NCBI GenBank assembly: GCA_949128115.1
Contig: OX421965.1
Coordinates: 28,391,681 to 28,455,680, forward strand
Reading direction: 5' to 3'
Source: Anaspis maculata
Lineage: Eukaryota > Arthropoda > Insecta > Coleoptera > Scraptiidae
Length of the DNA stretch: 64,000 nt
The position numbers were made by a program, and so were the translations under genes. Numbering within the stretch: the first letter of the stretch is position 1; each line of letters opens with the position of its first letter. Below the pieces are notes generated by a model that saw only the letters and a list, made by a program, of their open reading frames with translations, had not been told where the DNA came from and ran no database searches. Shown piece by piece: positions 44,689 to 56,006 of this stretch.

Positions 44689-46926
44689 GTGGAGTCGGCA
44701 CGTTCGGAAAAAGTCCTGTTCACTGCATTTTTGAGTAATGCAATGCCCTTTGGCACACATGTCCTTAGAACCTGTCTGAACAATTCTGTCCATCGCCGCA
44801 AGCAAAATTTTAGTTCAGATCCTGTTTACAGAGTGAAGAAGACAAACAATTTTTAAAAATTGCATCTTTTGAACGGAAAAAGGTAGAGTATTGCAGGGCA
44901 TGTCGTATGATGCGCAATTTGATGGTTGTTGAGGTACACCAAACCATTTTGAAACATTAATTACCGTTTCCGAGATATTCTAAAAAAACTGAGATCTGTC
45001 AAAAAAAAAACATTATCTTCATTTTATCGCTTATTTTTGGAGATATCAAAATGAAATTTGGTATTTACTTTATAAAAGACGTCATAAATGGATAACAGCT
45101 GCAGTTATTTTCTAGGCCTACTATTTTCCCAAATAAGACAGTCAACTTTTTTGGAGGGGAGCCGCCATCTTGCTTTGTGAATATCAAGCTGATGACCGAA
45201 AAAATGACTGATAATCATTAGGCTAGTATCATGCCGTTACTCTAGCATGTGAAAGATCACCTTGGATGGACCATTATGATGTGCCGGTATGCCATTTTTG
45301 CTAAAAGAAAGATGATACACGGATTTTATCGGATTCCTCAGAACTAGAGGATCTACTGTTAGCCATCGAGCCATTGCAAGTAATTGAACACCGCGATTAT
45401 GACCCTTGATCATTCTTCAGGTTGTCTACCAAGACTCATAGCCATAAGTTTAGCGGTTCGGTTTTAGCAGCTATTTAAATAGCTGTCGTAATAGCAGCGT
45501 AAATAGTGTCGATTTTTCATGAAAAAAACAGAAAATCACGAGGTCTTTGGGTCATTTCTTAGGTCATTGGAAAAAGATCCTTCATGGAATTTTGATGAAT
45601 TTATGCTTAATTATTAGAAAGAAAGTGCATTCTTCAGTATAGGTTTCAAAAAACTGGCACAGGATGTACTCATGTGATGTAGGACGAACATGAAAGACTA
45701 TTTTGCAGTAGGTAGGAAGCGAACAAATTATGTGGTGGGGCAACACTAATAATGGAGAGAACCTTATAAATTTTGATGCCGCAATGTATTTTGGAATATA
45801 TTCTATTCAGATTCCTCCTTCAGCTTTGGGAAATGTTGGCATGATGGCGATCTGTGCAGATGACATCACAGGGTGATAAGAAATTGAAGAATTTCATCCC
45901 ATCATCCAAATAGGCTGGAGGCATGGAAATCGCCAAAAAGATCCATAATTTAACGCTTAACAAGACATAAGAAACCGTTTCGAACAATTTTCAGCCATTT
46001 CTTCAAACTTATGCTATAGAATGCACTTTTTTCTGATAATTTAGCATAAATTTATCAACATTCCGTGGAGGATCTATTTCCAATGACCTAAGAATTGACC
46101 CAAAGACCTCGTAATTTTATGTTTTTTTCACGAAAAGGTAACACTTCTTAATTCAAACAGCTGCTAAAACCGAACCGCTGCACTTATGGCTATGAATCTT
46201 GGTGAGCAACCTGAGAAATGATCAGGGGTCATAATTGCGGTGTTCAATTACTTGCAATGGCTCAATGGCTGGAGGCCACTAGCTGGTAGGTCCTCTAGTT
46301 CTGAGGAACCCGATAAAATCAGTGCGTCATGTTTCTTTCAGCAAAAATGGTATGATGGTCCATCCAAGGTGATCTTTCACAATATAGAGTAATGGCATGA
46401 TACAAGCCTAATGACTATCAGTCATTTTTTCGGTCACCAGCTTGATATTCACAAAACAAGATGGCGGCTCCCCCCCAAAAAAGTTGACTGTCTTATTTAG
46501 GAAAATAGTAGGCCTAGAAAATAACTGAAGCTGTTATTCATTTATGACGTCTTTTATAAAACAAATACAAAATTTCATTCCGATATCTTCAAAAATAAGC
46601 GATATAATGAAGATAATGTTTTTTTGACTGATCTCAGTTTTTTTAAATATCTCGAAAACGGTTGATAATGTATCAAAATGGTTTGGTGTACCTCAACAAC
46701 CATCAAATTCCGCATCATATGACATGCCCTGCAATACTCTACCTTTGTCCGTTCAAAAGATGCCATTATTCTAAATTGTCTTTCTTTTTCACCCTGTATA
46801 CAGGATCTGAACTAAAATTTCGCTTGAGGCGATGGACAAAATAGTTCAAACAGGTGCTAAGAACATGTGTGCCAAAAGAAATTGCATTACTCAAAAATGC
46901 AGCGTATAATACTTTACCGACCCCAC
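44689..46926. mobile_element. 2.2-kb TA-flanked foldback (family E)
   Basis: The ends GTGGAGTCGG / CCGACCCCAC have TA at 44687-44688 and 46927-46928. Arms of nearly 1 kb pair from the ends to about 45660 and 45990, leaving a loop of about 330 bp. Landmarks present in both arms include AGTTCAGATCCTGT, GCCGCCATCTTG, and GGTTCGGTTTTAGCAGCT. It is non-coding. A 40-bp relic of the terminus (TACCGACCCCACTA) lies at about 1117-1130. Confidence 0.87.
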
Positions 46927-46929
46927 TAT

Positions 46930-49900
46930 AATGTTTTACATTCAGGAGGCGAGCCATGACCCCAATGACAGGGTTAGAACTTTCGAAAGCACCTGTGCAA
47001 TGTGAAGTTCGGCATCAAGCTTAGAATGACTCAAAAGACTCCGAAGAAACGTCTGACTGGAAGGCTGTTGACTCGGAATTAAGTCAAAGCAATCGAGGCA
47101 TAGCATCCTGAATTTCCCACTATGCAGATTGCGAGTTGAGGACGAGCAATACAGGCCACGGTACCCGACCAGCCTTGCACGGTACCTACTCATGGTCGTA
47201 GGCATGGCTTTCGGCACAAGCGCTTCGGCCGGCCTGCAGCTTTCGTCCATCTTTGAACCATTTATTAATCCCACGAAGAGGACTTTTGCGGCTTCAGACT
47301 TTCCGTTCTTCAAACGGATAAATCGTAAGACGATTTAGGAGGCGCCGTACTCTACCACGCGACGAGGGCAAAAGTTTCATCTGTTTTCTTCCTAGATCTT
47401 TCACGAAACTGAAGCGAAATTTCACGGTTATTGGATAGGTTCCTTGTGATTTGGGCAGAATAAAAAAAGCTGTCATTACCTGAAGAGGCGAGCTTTTTCC
47501 CTTTAATTTCGAGCTGTTACAACGTTCCGGAAACTAGAAAGCCCCAAAGTCGTGGTCGAAATATCCTCGATGGCACGTTGACCAGTATCACCTTCACGTT
47601 TTCGAAGGCTGATAGTACCTGAGCTAGGAGACCAGTCTGTCGACGTCGGCATTTATCGAACGATCTAAAAGATCAGCTTATTAGCTATATTATATCACTC
47701 TCGAGCAGATCTAGTCGAACGTTCGGATGGCATCGCTTGAATGATGCTGGCCTCCTATATGCAAAAATGAACCAGCGGGCATCGTCGTCTGATCATCTGG
47801 TGGTCTCTGCGCCATCAATTCTGTCAACTGCAAAGTACGGGATCACTCATTGTGTTTCCAAATTCTTATTGTACATATATGAACTTCGGTTGGTCGGATG
47901 CATTACACAGGCAGTTCCGCCTTCAATCATTAGGAAACTGGAGGATAACGTTGTCAAGTACTCAGAGAGAAAGGCCCGGAGGAGGTTGGGCTTGGAGGAG
48001 CTATTTCTCAAGGTTCGCAAAGGCCCCCAGGCAGCTTACCATATGGTTTGTCGGGTTTGTCTATCCGGGTGGAATTGTTGACTCGCGCAGGCCTTTAACA
48101 TGGGTTAGTCCAGAAAGTCTGAACTCTGAAGTATCGATCAACTGTAGAAGACAGGTAGTTTGTTGTTAGCGGTAGGTTTGTTTGCGGACATGTTTTGGCC
48201 TCTCCTTCTCGCAGAACGGAGGTACTTAATTGTCTTGGATCCAGCAAGCTTCCTTAACAACAAAAGTTGAAAGTAGCTTACCAAAAATGAATTTCCAATC
48301 GGCACAAGCACTGTCGATACTTCGGTGAGTTGTTTCTACGGAAGATAATACGGATCGTCCTCGAACGTCACCAACTGTATAGAATTAAAATGGTGTTGGT
48401 GTAAACAAGATGCCGTTCCGAAGACATAATCCCCTCGAAGAATTTAATTAATCAAAGACCAGGGGCGCCTTTTTTTCCTCTTCACTTCTCTCTTTTAATT
48501 ACGGAATAAAAAATGATGCTCCTTAAGCTCCTTCGATCGGGAGTCGTAAAATGTTTTATACTGCTGCTGCTTGCTGCTTGAGCTGGACATCGCCGGTGGT
48601 GCGTCTCATGCAAATTTCTGTTCGAAATGTAAATTTCATAAAACCGAGATGTATATTTTACGGGAGAATGGATGTAAATGTCAATTCGTCTGCGCTTTAA
48701 TGTTTACGGTTTAGCAATGTTGATTAATTGATGTCTGTTTATGTTCCGAGCCGGTACGCCCGAAATACACATTAAAGAAGGAATCCTTCGCCGCACGAGA
48801 CGCGGTGCAAATGACGACGACTTGTTTTGCTGATGCAGCGCACCAAACGGTCGTAATGCAAAGTTTGTTTGATGAACGGATTCCCGCGGGGCGGTTTCAG
48901 TTTTTGCTTTCTGTGTCTTTGGAGAAAGTTGAGTTTGTTTTCAGCAAACAATTTTATTTCCTTGTTTGTGACACAAGTTTTCAATAGATAGCGTTACGTT
49001 GCTAGGTACCTTAAAACGTAGAAAAAAACAATGCGTTACAGTCGTTACACTGAACTCTTCGGTAGGAGTTTAATCCTGGATAGGGGTTTCGATTCAAGAT
49101 TACAGCGCCATAGCGGCTACACTTGAGACTAAAGGAGTTGAGGCAGATAGAGATTGGTAAAGATAAATGAGGCGCTGTAAACCCACTTTGGATTATTTCC
49201 ATTATGACTTGTAAAACCTGTCTACTAATTTACAGGACTCAATGCACAACTTGAATGGAGGTAAATTTGGAAGTTGCTGGTTCGCCAGCCGAGAGCATGT
49301 CCGGGAAATGTACCCGCGCGTTGGACATGACTTCCGAAGTTGTGAAGCAAATTTTATAACCAGTGAATTGTCAAAAGTATCTTCACTTTCTTTACCGCGA
49401 ACTGTCAATTGTCAAGTTAGTGTCAACGTTATAAGCTATCATCTGATTTCTACGCCATTCGAGTGGGCTGTGATTCAAGCCGCGAGCGGTCGATGGCGAC
49501 CAGAAACACAGCCGGCTCGAATCATGTAGATATCAGACAGCCTATTAAACCTTGAACCTTACCCACAGCTACCTAAAAGTGACCTAAGTGAGCTGTCAAG
49601 AGCCCGATGTGATGGTACGCCCCGCCCCCTCCCTGACATTGGATTTTTTGGCCTGTGATCGTCTTCACCCTTCGTTGCGCCTGCTTTTGTTCGTGAGGGA
49701 GACGACCCGAGGGGGAAGAAGGTGGAGTTCAATGAAACATGCTCATTGCACAGAAAGTTACGTTTACTCAAAGCAGAATAAGTGTAAAAAAAGGAAAGTG
49801 AAGAATTCGGAAAAAGAGGCACTCAGTGGAAGAATTCCATCAAAGAAACCCCTGAGTATTGCCCGAAATAGAGGACTTTCAAATATGTTGTGACTAGTGA

Positions 49901-50480
49901 CATAAACTCACTGATATTTTCGGTATTAATGACAAGCAAGAACAAGCAAGATTAGTAAACTCACACAGACACTCAAAATACAAAAATCGAAGACACATTA
50001 GTAGACAGGGCATACTGAACAAAACACTACAATACAACCACAAAATAATACATAATGGTGGTGTTGAGTAGGTGCGTATCCCGTGTACGAGGACCCTGTA
50101 AGAGAATCTAACCCACAAAAGCTGACATGTGCCTCGTTACGCGAGTCGCAAGCGACTAAGTTGCAACCAATCAAACATGAATCCGCTATGGCAGACCCGG
50201 TGCCTTCCCTGACAGGTAACAACAAATCATCTCAGCTCAGAACAAACAAAGCAGAATCAATTAACATGACACCCCAACAAGAAGTACCGTACAAGCTGCT
50301 TGGACCGTAAAACTCAATAACACATGTGCAAAAACAAACGCATGATCAACGTATTGAGAAAGACGTAGATACTTTTGATTTGATTTGACAGTAAATAGGC
50401 AACATTAACCAAGTAGTGTTCAAAAAGAAAAAAACGACAAGCGACTACATAAGTAATTGAAAAAAGATGAAAAATTATTA
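46930..50480. other. no gene recognised
   Basis: 3.5 kb of mixed sequence with overlapping short ORFs on both strands (for example 46942-47313 (-), 47737-48081 (+) and 49588-49893 (+)). None has a domain, splice pattern or codon use that supports a gene. A TATACAGGGTGATTCATGAG MITE-end motif follows at 50480. Confidence 0.35.
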
Positions 50481-50800
50481 TACAGGGTGATTCATGAGTA
50501 ATAGGCTAATGGGAGATACAGGACTTCGAGGCGAGTCAGGATCTACTGAAGAAATTTTGTTTTCTCCATTGGTTACGATGTGTTTGGTTACGATTGGTTA
50601 TGTGTTTCCCCAAATCTGTGCCTATATTCGATACAGTTCGAAAACATACATAAGGAGAAGTTTTAAAACTATTTCATGGACGACGCGGCGCATATATTTT
50701 AATTCATTTTTCAAATAAAACCTGGTCTCCCACACTACACACACACTCTATACACACTTTGAGTATCATGCAACAGTGCTCACACTGGGCTAGCTTGAGG

Positions 50801-51123
50801 TTAGCTAGCATAAACATCTGACAGGCAATTTTTGCAGCTTTCCAAGCAAAAATCCGCCGGAGCGCAATTTGAACCATTGTCTTCGTTTGAATAAAGAACC
50901 GAATATCTCTCTCGCAGAGACTTCAAGAAGCTGGGCGGAATAGAATCGGGAATCAGCTCCGGCAATCCTGGGAGTTCCATCCCCCAATTTGCAGGCCGGC
51001 GACTTTTTCGAATGCACCTCACAAAAGGGGGTTAATGGCGACGCGTGCAGCGCCACAGCACGCGAACTAAACTGGCGGCACGCTAGATCCGAACCGGGAA
51101 GGGGTCGGTCCGTCGGTTTATAT
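50801..51123 (-). other. possible promoter and short coding exon, minus strand
   Basis: On the minus strand a TATAAA (51118-51123) is followed about 50 bp later by an initiator-like CAGTTTAGTTCG in CpG-rich sequence. An open frame at 50801-51022 (73 codons) then contains an internal candidate start MELPGLPELIPDSIPPSF. It ends with four cysteines in a short span (SNCAPADFCLESCKNCL) before TAA. No family is recognised. It could be a small gene, a first exon or chance. The region from 51130 to 52020 shows no gene. Confidence 0.3.
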
Positions 51124-52030
51124 GGGTAACCGTGACGGCGGTGCAGCGGCAATCATTGGGTCACGATGTCAAAGACCTTTATGATCATAATTATTAGATT
51201 GCAGCAGCAGTTTACGTGAACCCGTACCTACTACGTATACGTAACTTATAGTTCAGAGAAAGTTCACCGGCCCCGTTTTTAACGTGCCAAGGGGAGGGTG
51301 ATGAATGGTCTCGCCAAAGCCGTCCGTACTTATACCTGAGAGTCGTGACAAATTCGGAGGCCCGGTAGGAAAAGTTTCTGCATGTCATCCTGGATAAGGG
51401 CTCAGACCCTCCGGGGGTCGAATAATCCCTGGGATCACGGGAGGCGTCGTGAGAATCCCGCGAATAAATGTTTGCATATCGATGCGGTCTGGATCAGGAG
51501 TTTACAGTAACCGCACCGAATTCCCGGTCATTACGGGGCTTTAGTACCTTCTTCTATAACACATCAGATTCTGCTTACACACGGAATTTTGATTTCCCCC
51601 AACGCGAAGTTCAAAAAATAAAAAGTTCAACCAAATAAAGGTACCTGCAAGTCTTCCTATCATTATACGCCAGGAGTGGCGTGGGTCTCAAAAGATCTAG
51701 ACGGCAAAATCGAGCAAATTAGGTACGATTGAAATTACCTAATTAGGGAAGGGTCTCGGGAAGGGTGACTTCTTGCCATCTTTTCTGACGTAAAGTTAAC
51801 AGTATACCTATACAGTAAAGATTTCAGTGGCGTTTTAAGGTCATGGCGCTATTATTATCGCCTACAATTTCAACTAGAATGGAGTTAAGGATCCTAATAG
51901 GGTATATTCCAATTTTTTTTTAATGCGTAATCTGGGCTGAACACTCCCTGATAATTATATGGTAGTTTATTTCACTTTGATCTTTATAATAAAGCAGGAA
52001 AAAATCGCTAAAAAGACGCGAGGGCCTTCA

Positions 52031-52246
52031 TGATACAATACAATACAATACAATACAACGTTTATTAGTCGCCAGAATCTACATTAGACATTAGACATCG
52101 TCAAAGAAAATAGGAAAAAATAATTATGGAACAAGCAAACAAGTACCTACAATAGGTATCTAACAGTAAAACATTACTTACAATAATTTACAATAAATCA
52201 CAGCTGGTAACGACACAGAAACATCAACAAACATTGAATATTAAAA
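52031..52246 (-). repeat. LINE 3' UTR and (ACAAT)n tail
   Basis: On the minus strand the sequence after the RT stop codon runs about 190 bp to AATAAACG, and then a tail of about five TTGTA units (52033-52058). This marks the 3' end of the retrotransposon whose ORF is 52247-53638. Confidence 0.75.
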
Positions 52247-53638
52247 TTAAAATCCCCAATCACTCTCAAAGTATTCCTCAAGCGAGTAAATGGGGCGCTC
52301 CAACAACAACCCCCTTACAGCCTGCCTGAAACTACGTGTGCTTTCGACACCCTTAATTCCCGGTGGAAGACCATTGTAGAGCCTGATGCTCATGACCAGG
52401 GGGCCTCGTGAAGTCTTGGTCAACCGATGCTGAGGAAGTCTCAAATTTGAGACATTTCTCAGTTTATATTCCGCAGTCGACAAGTCCGTCATGTTAGAAA
52501 TACGGTCAAGGTTGTCATGAACATATGTGACACATGTCAATATGTAAATAGAATAGACTGTTAAAATCTTGAGATCGCGAAACAGCCCACGACATGAGTG
52601 GCTCCACGGTTTGAATGTCATGACTCTGAGGATCCTCTTCTGCATCCTAAATACGCTCTCCAACCCACCGCCGCTTCCCCAGCAGAGAATACCGTAGCTC
52701 AATCTGGAATGCACGTAGCTGTGATAGCATGTTAACAACACATCAATCCGAACCTTCCGTCTCAGCTGACTCAGTTGGTAACAAGAAGATGCGAGTTTCT
52801 TGTTAAGAGACAGTATGTGAGCATCCCACGTCAAGGAGGAGTCCATAACCACACCCAAAAATTTGACTGAAGAACTCCGGCTCACACTCACACCACTCAT
52901 CCTCGCAAGCAGACTCAGATTCAATTCCCTTGTAGAAAACAGCATCAAGGCAGTCTTCGCCTCATTTAATGTCAAACCATTCACACGACAAAACCGAAGC
53001 ATTTCATTCATGCAGAATTCAGTGCGCAGACTGAGATCCTGCAGACTACCAGAGGACAACGCAGCCGACGTGTCGTCAGCGAAAAGAGTGACATGGGAAT
53101 CACTCAAGCTAATGTCGTTTATGAACAACAAAAACAGCACGGGTCCGAGGACACTCCCCTGAGGAACCCCAGAAGTGACCGGCTCAGTAGTAGAAAAGTA
53201 CTTATGGTCGCCAAGCCGAAGCGAAACAAACTGCTGCCTACCCTTCAAGAAAGATTCAAGCCAGCTCAAAGGAGGACCCCTGATGCCATATCTAAATAAC
53301 TTGCGAAGCAGGAGGTCATGATCAACAACGTGGAAGGCCTTGGTGAGATCAAAGAAAATACAGGATGTCAGCTTACGCTCCTCCATGCTGCGGAGAATAA
53401 AATTGTAAAGAGAGAGAATGGCATCAGTGGTGGAACATTTCTTTCTAAACCCGAACTGCTTAGGTGATAAGATGTTATGTTTTATTAGATAATGAGAAAG
53501 CCTCAGAAAAAAAGCCCTATCAAAAATTTTAGAGAAGACCGACAAAAGAGAGATGGGTCTGTAATTGCTCATTATTGAGCTGTCACCCTTCTTATGATCC
53601 AGTGACGTCAGCAGGTCATACACCCTCTTTGGCAACAT
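52247..53638 (-). CDS. CR1/jockey-like LINE reverse transcriptase, 5'-truncated, ORF uninterrupted
   Basis: Reverse transcriptase of a non-LTR retrotransposon, which copies its RNA into nicked chromosomal DNA. The 463-residue frame has no stop. In order it contains KKGDSSIMSNYRPISLL (RT motif 1, residues 16-32), FGFRKKCSTTDAI, motif A FFDLTKAFHVVDHDLLL (catalytic Asp present, although the usual AFD is AFH), GVPQGSVLGPVLFLLFINDI (motif B), motif C FADDTSA, KFLGVVMD and the thumb with YGILCWGS. The C-terminal part ends in PIYSLEEYFESDWGF. The endonuclease domain expected upstream is missing: homology begins abruptly at HKKGD, so the ATG is not an authentic start and the copy is 5'-truncated near 53600. 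The intact frame argues for a recent insertion. It is a different family from the LINEs at 1872, 20407 and 28459. Confidence 0.9.
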   Translation of the reverse strand: MLPKRVYDLLTSLDHKKGDSSIMSNYRPISLLSVFSKIFDRAFFLRLSHYLIKHNILSPKQFGFRKKCSTTDAILSLYNFILRSMEERKLTSCIFFDLTKAFHVVDHDLLLRKLFRYGIRGPPLSWLESFLKGRQQFVSLRLGDHKYFSTTEPVTSGVPQGSVLGPVLFLLFINDISLSDSHVTLFADDTSAALSSGSLQDLSLRTEFCMNEMLRFCRVNGLTLNEAKTALMLFSTRELNLSLLARMSGVSVSRSSSVKFLGVVMDSSLTWDAHILSLNKKLASSCYQLSQLRRKVRIDVLLTCYHSYVHSRLSYGILCWGSGGGLESVFRMQKRILRVMTFKPWSHSCRGLFRDLKILTVYSIYILTCVTYVHDNLDRISNMTDLSTAEYKLRNVSNLRLPQHRLTKTSRGPLVMSIRLYNGLPPGIKGVESTRSFRQAVRGLLLERPIYSLEEYFESDWGF

Positions 53639-53909
53639 CGCGCTTGGGGTGCGATGGTAACAAATATTTAATTATTCAAATTTCTGTTTGAAACTTTGCA
53701 ACAGACGTCAAATCGTTGAACGTCAAACTGCGGAGTTTGATTTGATAGAAGTGGATAAAATAAGTGACTCGACGGTTATTACTTATTATTTGTTATGGAC
53801 AGCGGTCAGCGGTTTTGAGGAAGGGAACTTGAGCATTTTGCCGAATGTTACTACGACATTGTGGATACGTTCTATTGCCGTCCATCAGTCTAAAATATTG
53901 CCAGTTTTC

Positions 53910-54025
53910 TAGAGGTGTACCGATACCGATACCGATAATCGATATCGGCGATTATCGGCCATTTTCCGATACTTTCAAGTATCGAGAAAACACCGATGTA
54001 TCGGCCAAAAGTATCGGTAATCTAT
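53910..54025. mobile_element. hAT-like transposon end with CCGATA repeats
   Basis: It starts TAGAGGTGTACCGATACCGA. The next 110 bp are filled with CCGATA/TATCGG variants in both orientations. The matching right end (expected TCGGTACACCTCTA) was not found downstream. It has the same layout as 14376-14527 and 18541-18703. The sequence from there to about 54750 has no recognised gene. Confidence 0.5.
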
Positions 54026-54757
54026 AAATAGTATTGAGCGTGTCGACAGCGCCGCACACAAGAGATCAAATGTCGCTAGCTGCTTTGCAAGTTGATACAG
54101 GGCAAAATAAAATCAGTACCTACCTATCTATCTAGTGTCTGTCTGATTGTACGTACACCAAATTGCACAATGCACAATGTCAGACGTTTGGCTCCACTTT
54201 ACAAAAAAAAAACGCTTCAAGTGCAGCTGTTACGTTGGAAAATTGGAACCTCTTGTCTCTTCAATTATTATAGTATTATAGTGTCGACAGTGTAATTTTA
54301 GAGTGTGAAGTTTTTTTTGTTGATTTTTTTGTTTGAAGTTTGATTTATTTTTTAATAAAAATATATCGTCGGCACAATTCGCGAGGTGCGTAACTACACT
54401 TCACTTGATTTTGCAGGAGAGCATAAATACTTTTTTTCATTGAGGGTTTTATATTGCTGAACAAAAAATAAAGTCGTAGATAAAAAACGAATACTGTAGG
54501 AGCCATGTTCAAGAGACAAATATGTGAATTTTGACTTTCTCCGAAAAAAAAGGAGTTCAATAGAGATAACTAGATATTTTCAGGGCAAAATGGAGTTCGA
54601 CACTTTAGCGAATTACGCCGAAGACACTTCTGCGTAGTATAGCTGTGTTTTATTCGTCTCAAACAAAAATCTTCAATATACCGATATACCAAGTGATCAT
54701 TTGAAAACTATCCACCTGCAGTAACTCCCGATTCCTTGTGAGAATGTCTTCGAGCAA

Positions 54758-55085
54758 AAACAGGTCGATTTTTATATTAAGGGAGACGTCTATAAATTAC
54801 ATTGGCGAATTTCTTTTTCCACCCCCCCCTCGCCCCCACCCACCTCAACTTTGAAATTTCAAATGACACCACCTATTTTGCGATACATCAAATTCAACAG
54901 AATGAAATTCTTTTTCTAAAAAAATATTTACAAAATTCTTAACCCTACCCCTCTTCTCCCTTGAATTCTCTGGGTGTCCAATTCAATATTCTTGACCTCT
55001 TAATTCTCTTCAACGCAGTCAACGTCATCCTGCACAGCATCGAAAGAGAAAATTTTCTATGGAAAAAGTGTCACCCAAATGACGT
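54758..55085. mobile_element. internal fragment of foldback family I
   Basis: The order CAGGTCGATTTTTATAT, GGGAGACGTC, TTTCAAATGACACCACC, GCGATACATCAAATTC and GTCATCCTGCACAGCATCGA follows 3548-3830 in the full copy. Both termini and the second arm are missing. Confidence 0.75.
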
Positions 55086-55089
55086 CACT

Positions 55090-56004
55090 GGATCATCTGA
55101 ATTATTATTGAATTATTGAAACGAAACCCTCCCCCCTTCATGTTAACTCCGGGTTAACCCCTGGGTTAACTCTTCTTTTGAAAAGAAGTACATTCTAGAA
55201 TATCTCAGTCAAGGTTTTTTTCTTAATTATGAGTTAGAGAACCACAGTTTTTCATCAATTAATGAAATAATAGCAAAAAATAAAGTTGAAAAGAAGCGTC
55301 AAACAATTTCTACAAAAAAATATTTTTTTCCATATTTTGAAAGGAAAGGGCACATCAGTTACGACTGTATTATGTGAAATACACTAGACTAACAAACTAC
55401 GCAAGAATTTTGAGAAAAAATGCCGATTCGCAATAAAATAACACAGTTCAAAGTGGTTAAAAAAATATTGACAAAAAACATGTTCTATCATCTGAAACTT
55501 GTTCAAATTTGCTTCTATTGCAATTTTTTACTTATTACTTTTTACTATTGAATAATTTTACTGAGAATATGAAATTTAATGGGAAAAGATACCAAACATG
55601 AATATATTTACTGAAAATCAAGTGAAAAGAAGAATGATCTACACAGTCAACATTCCCCCCCCGCCAGTCGCCCCCCTCTAGAAATGTTGACAGTAATTAT
55701 GTGAATATGATAGTATAAGACCTCAGTTTATCAAGATACAATGTAATTTATTCCACATTAATGACAGGTCTCATTCAAGGTATTAATATAAAAATTGTGA
55801 AAAATGGTGATTTCTTGTCTTCCCTCCCCTTTACCCCCCCCCCCCCCATTGCGGGCTTCCGGTGAAAAATTTGGCTTTGCAACAATGGTTTTCGTATTCA
55901 GCGAGGTCCAAATACCCTTAAAACATATATGTTGCAAAACTTAAACATGACTTATGCCTCTAGAACCACTCCAGGCCACTTTGTCAAATATGATCCTAGT
56001 CTAG
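55090..56004. other. no gene recognised
   Basis: AT-rich with a C homopolymer (about 55836-55849), three GTTAAC motifs within 55142-55170, and no convincing ORF. Confidence 0.4.
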
Positions 56005-56006
56005 TA

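Noticed and set aside
46942..48169. Several overlapping ORFs of 100-120 codons
   Set aside because: Found on both strands in different frames without domains or codon bias; not supported as exons.
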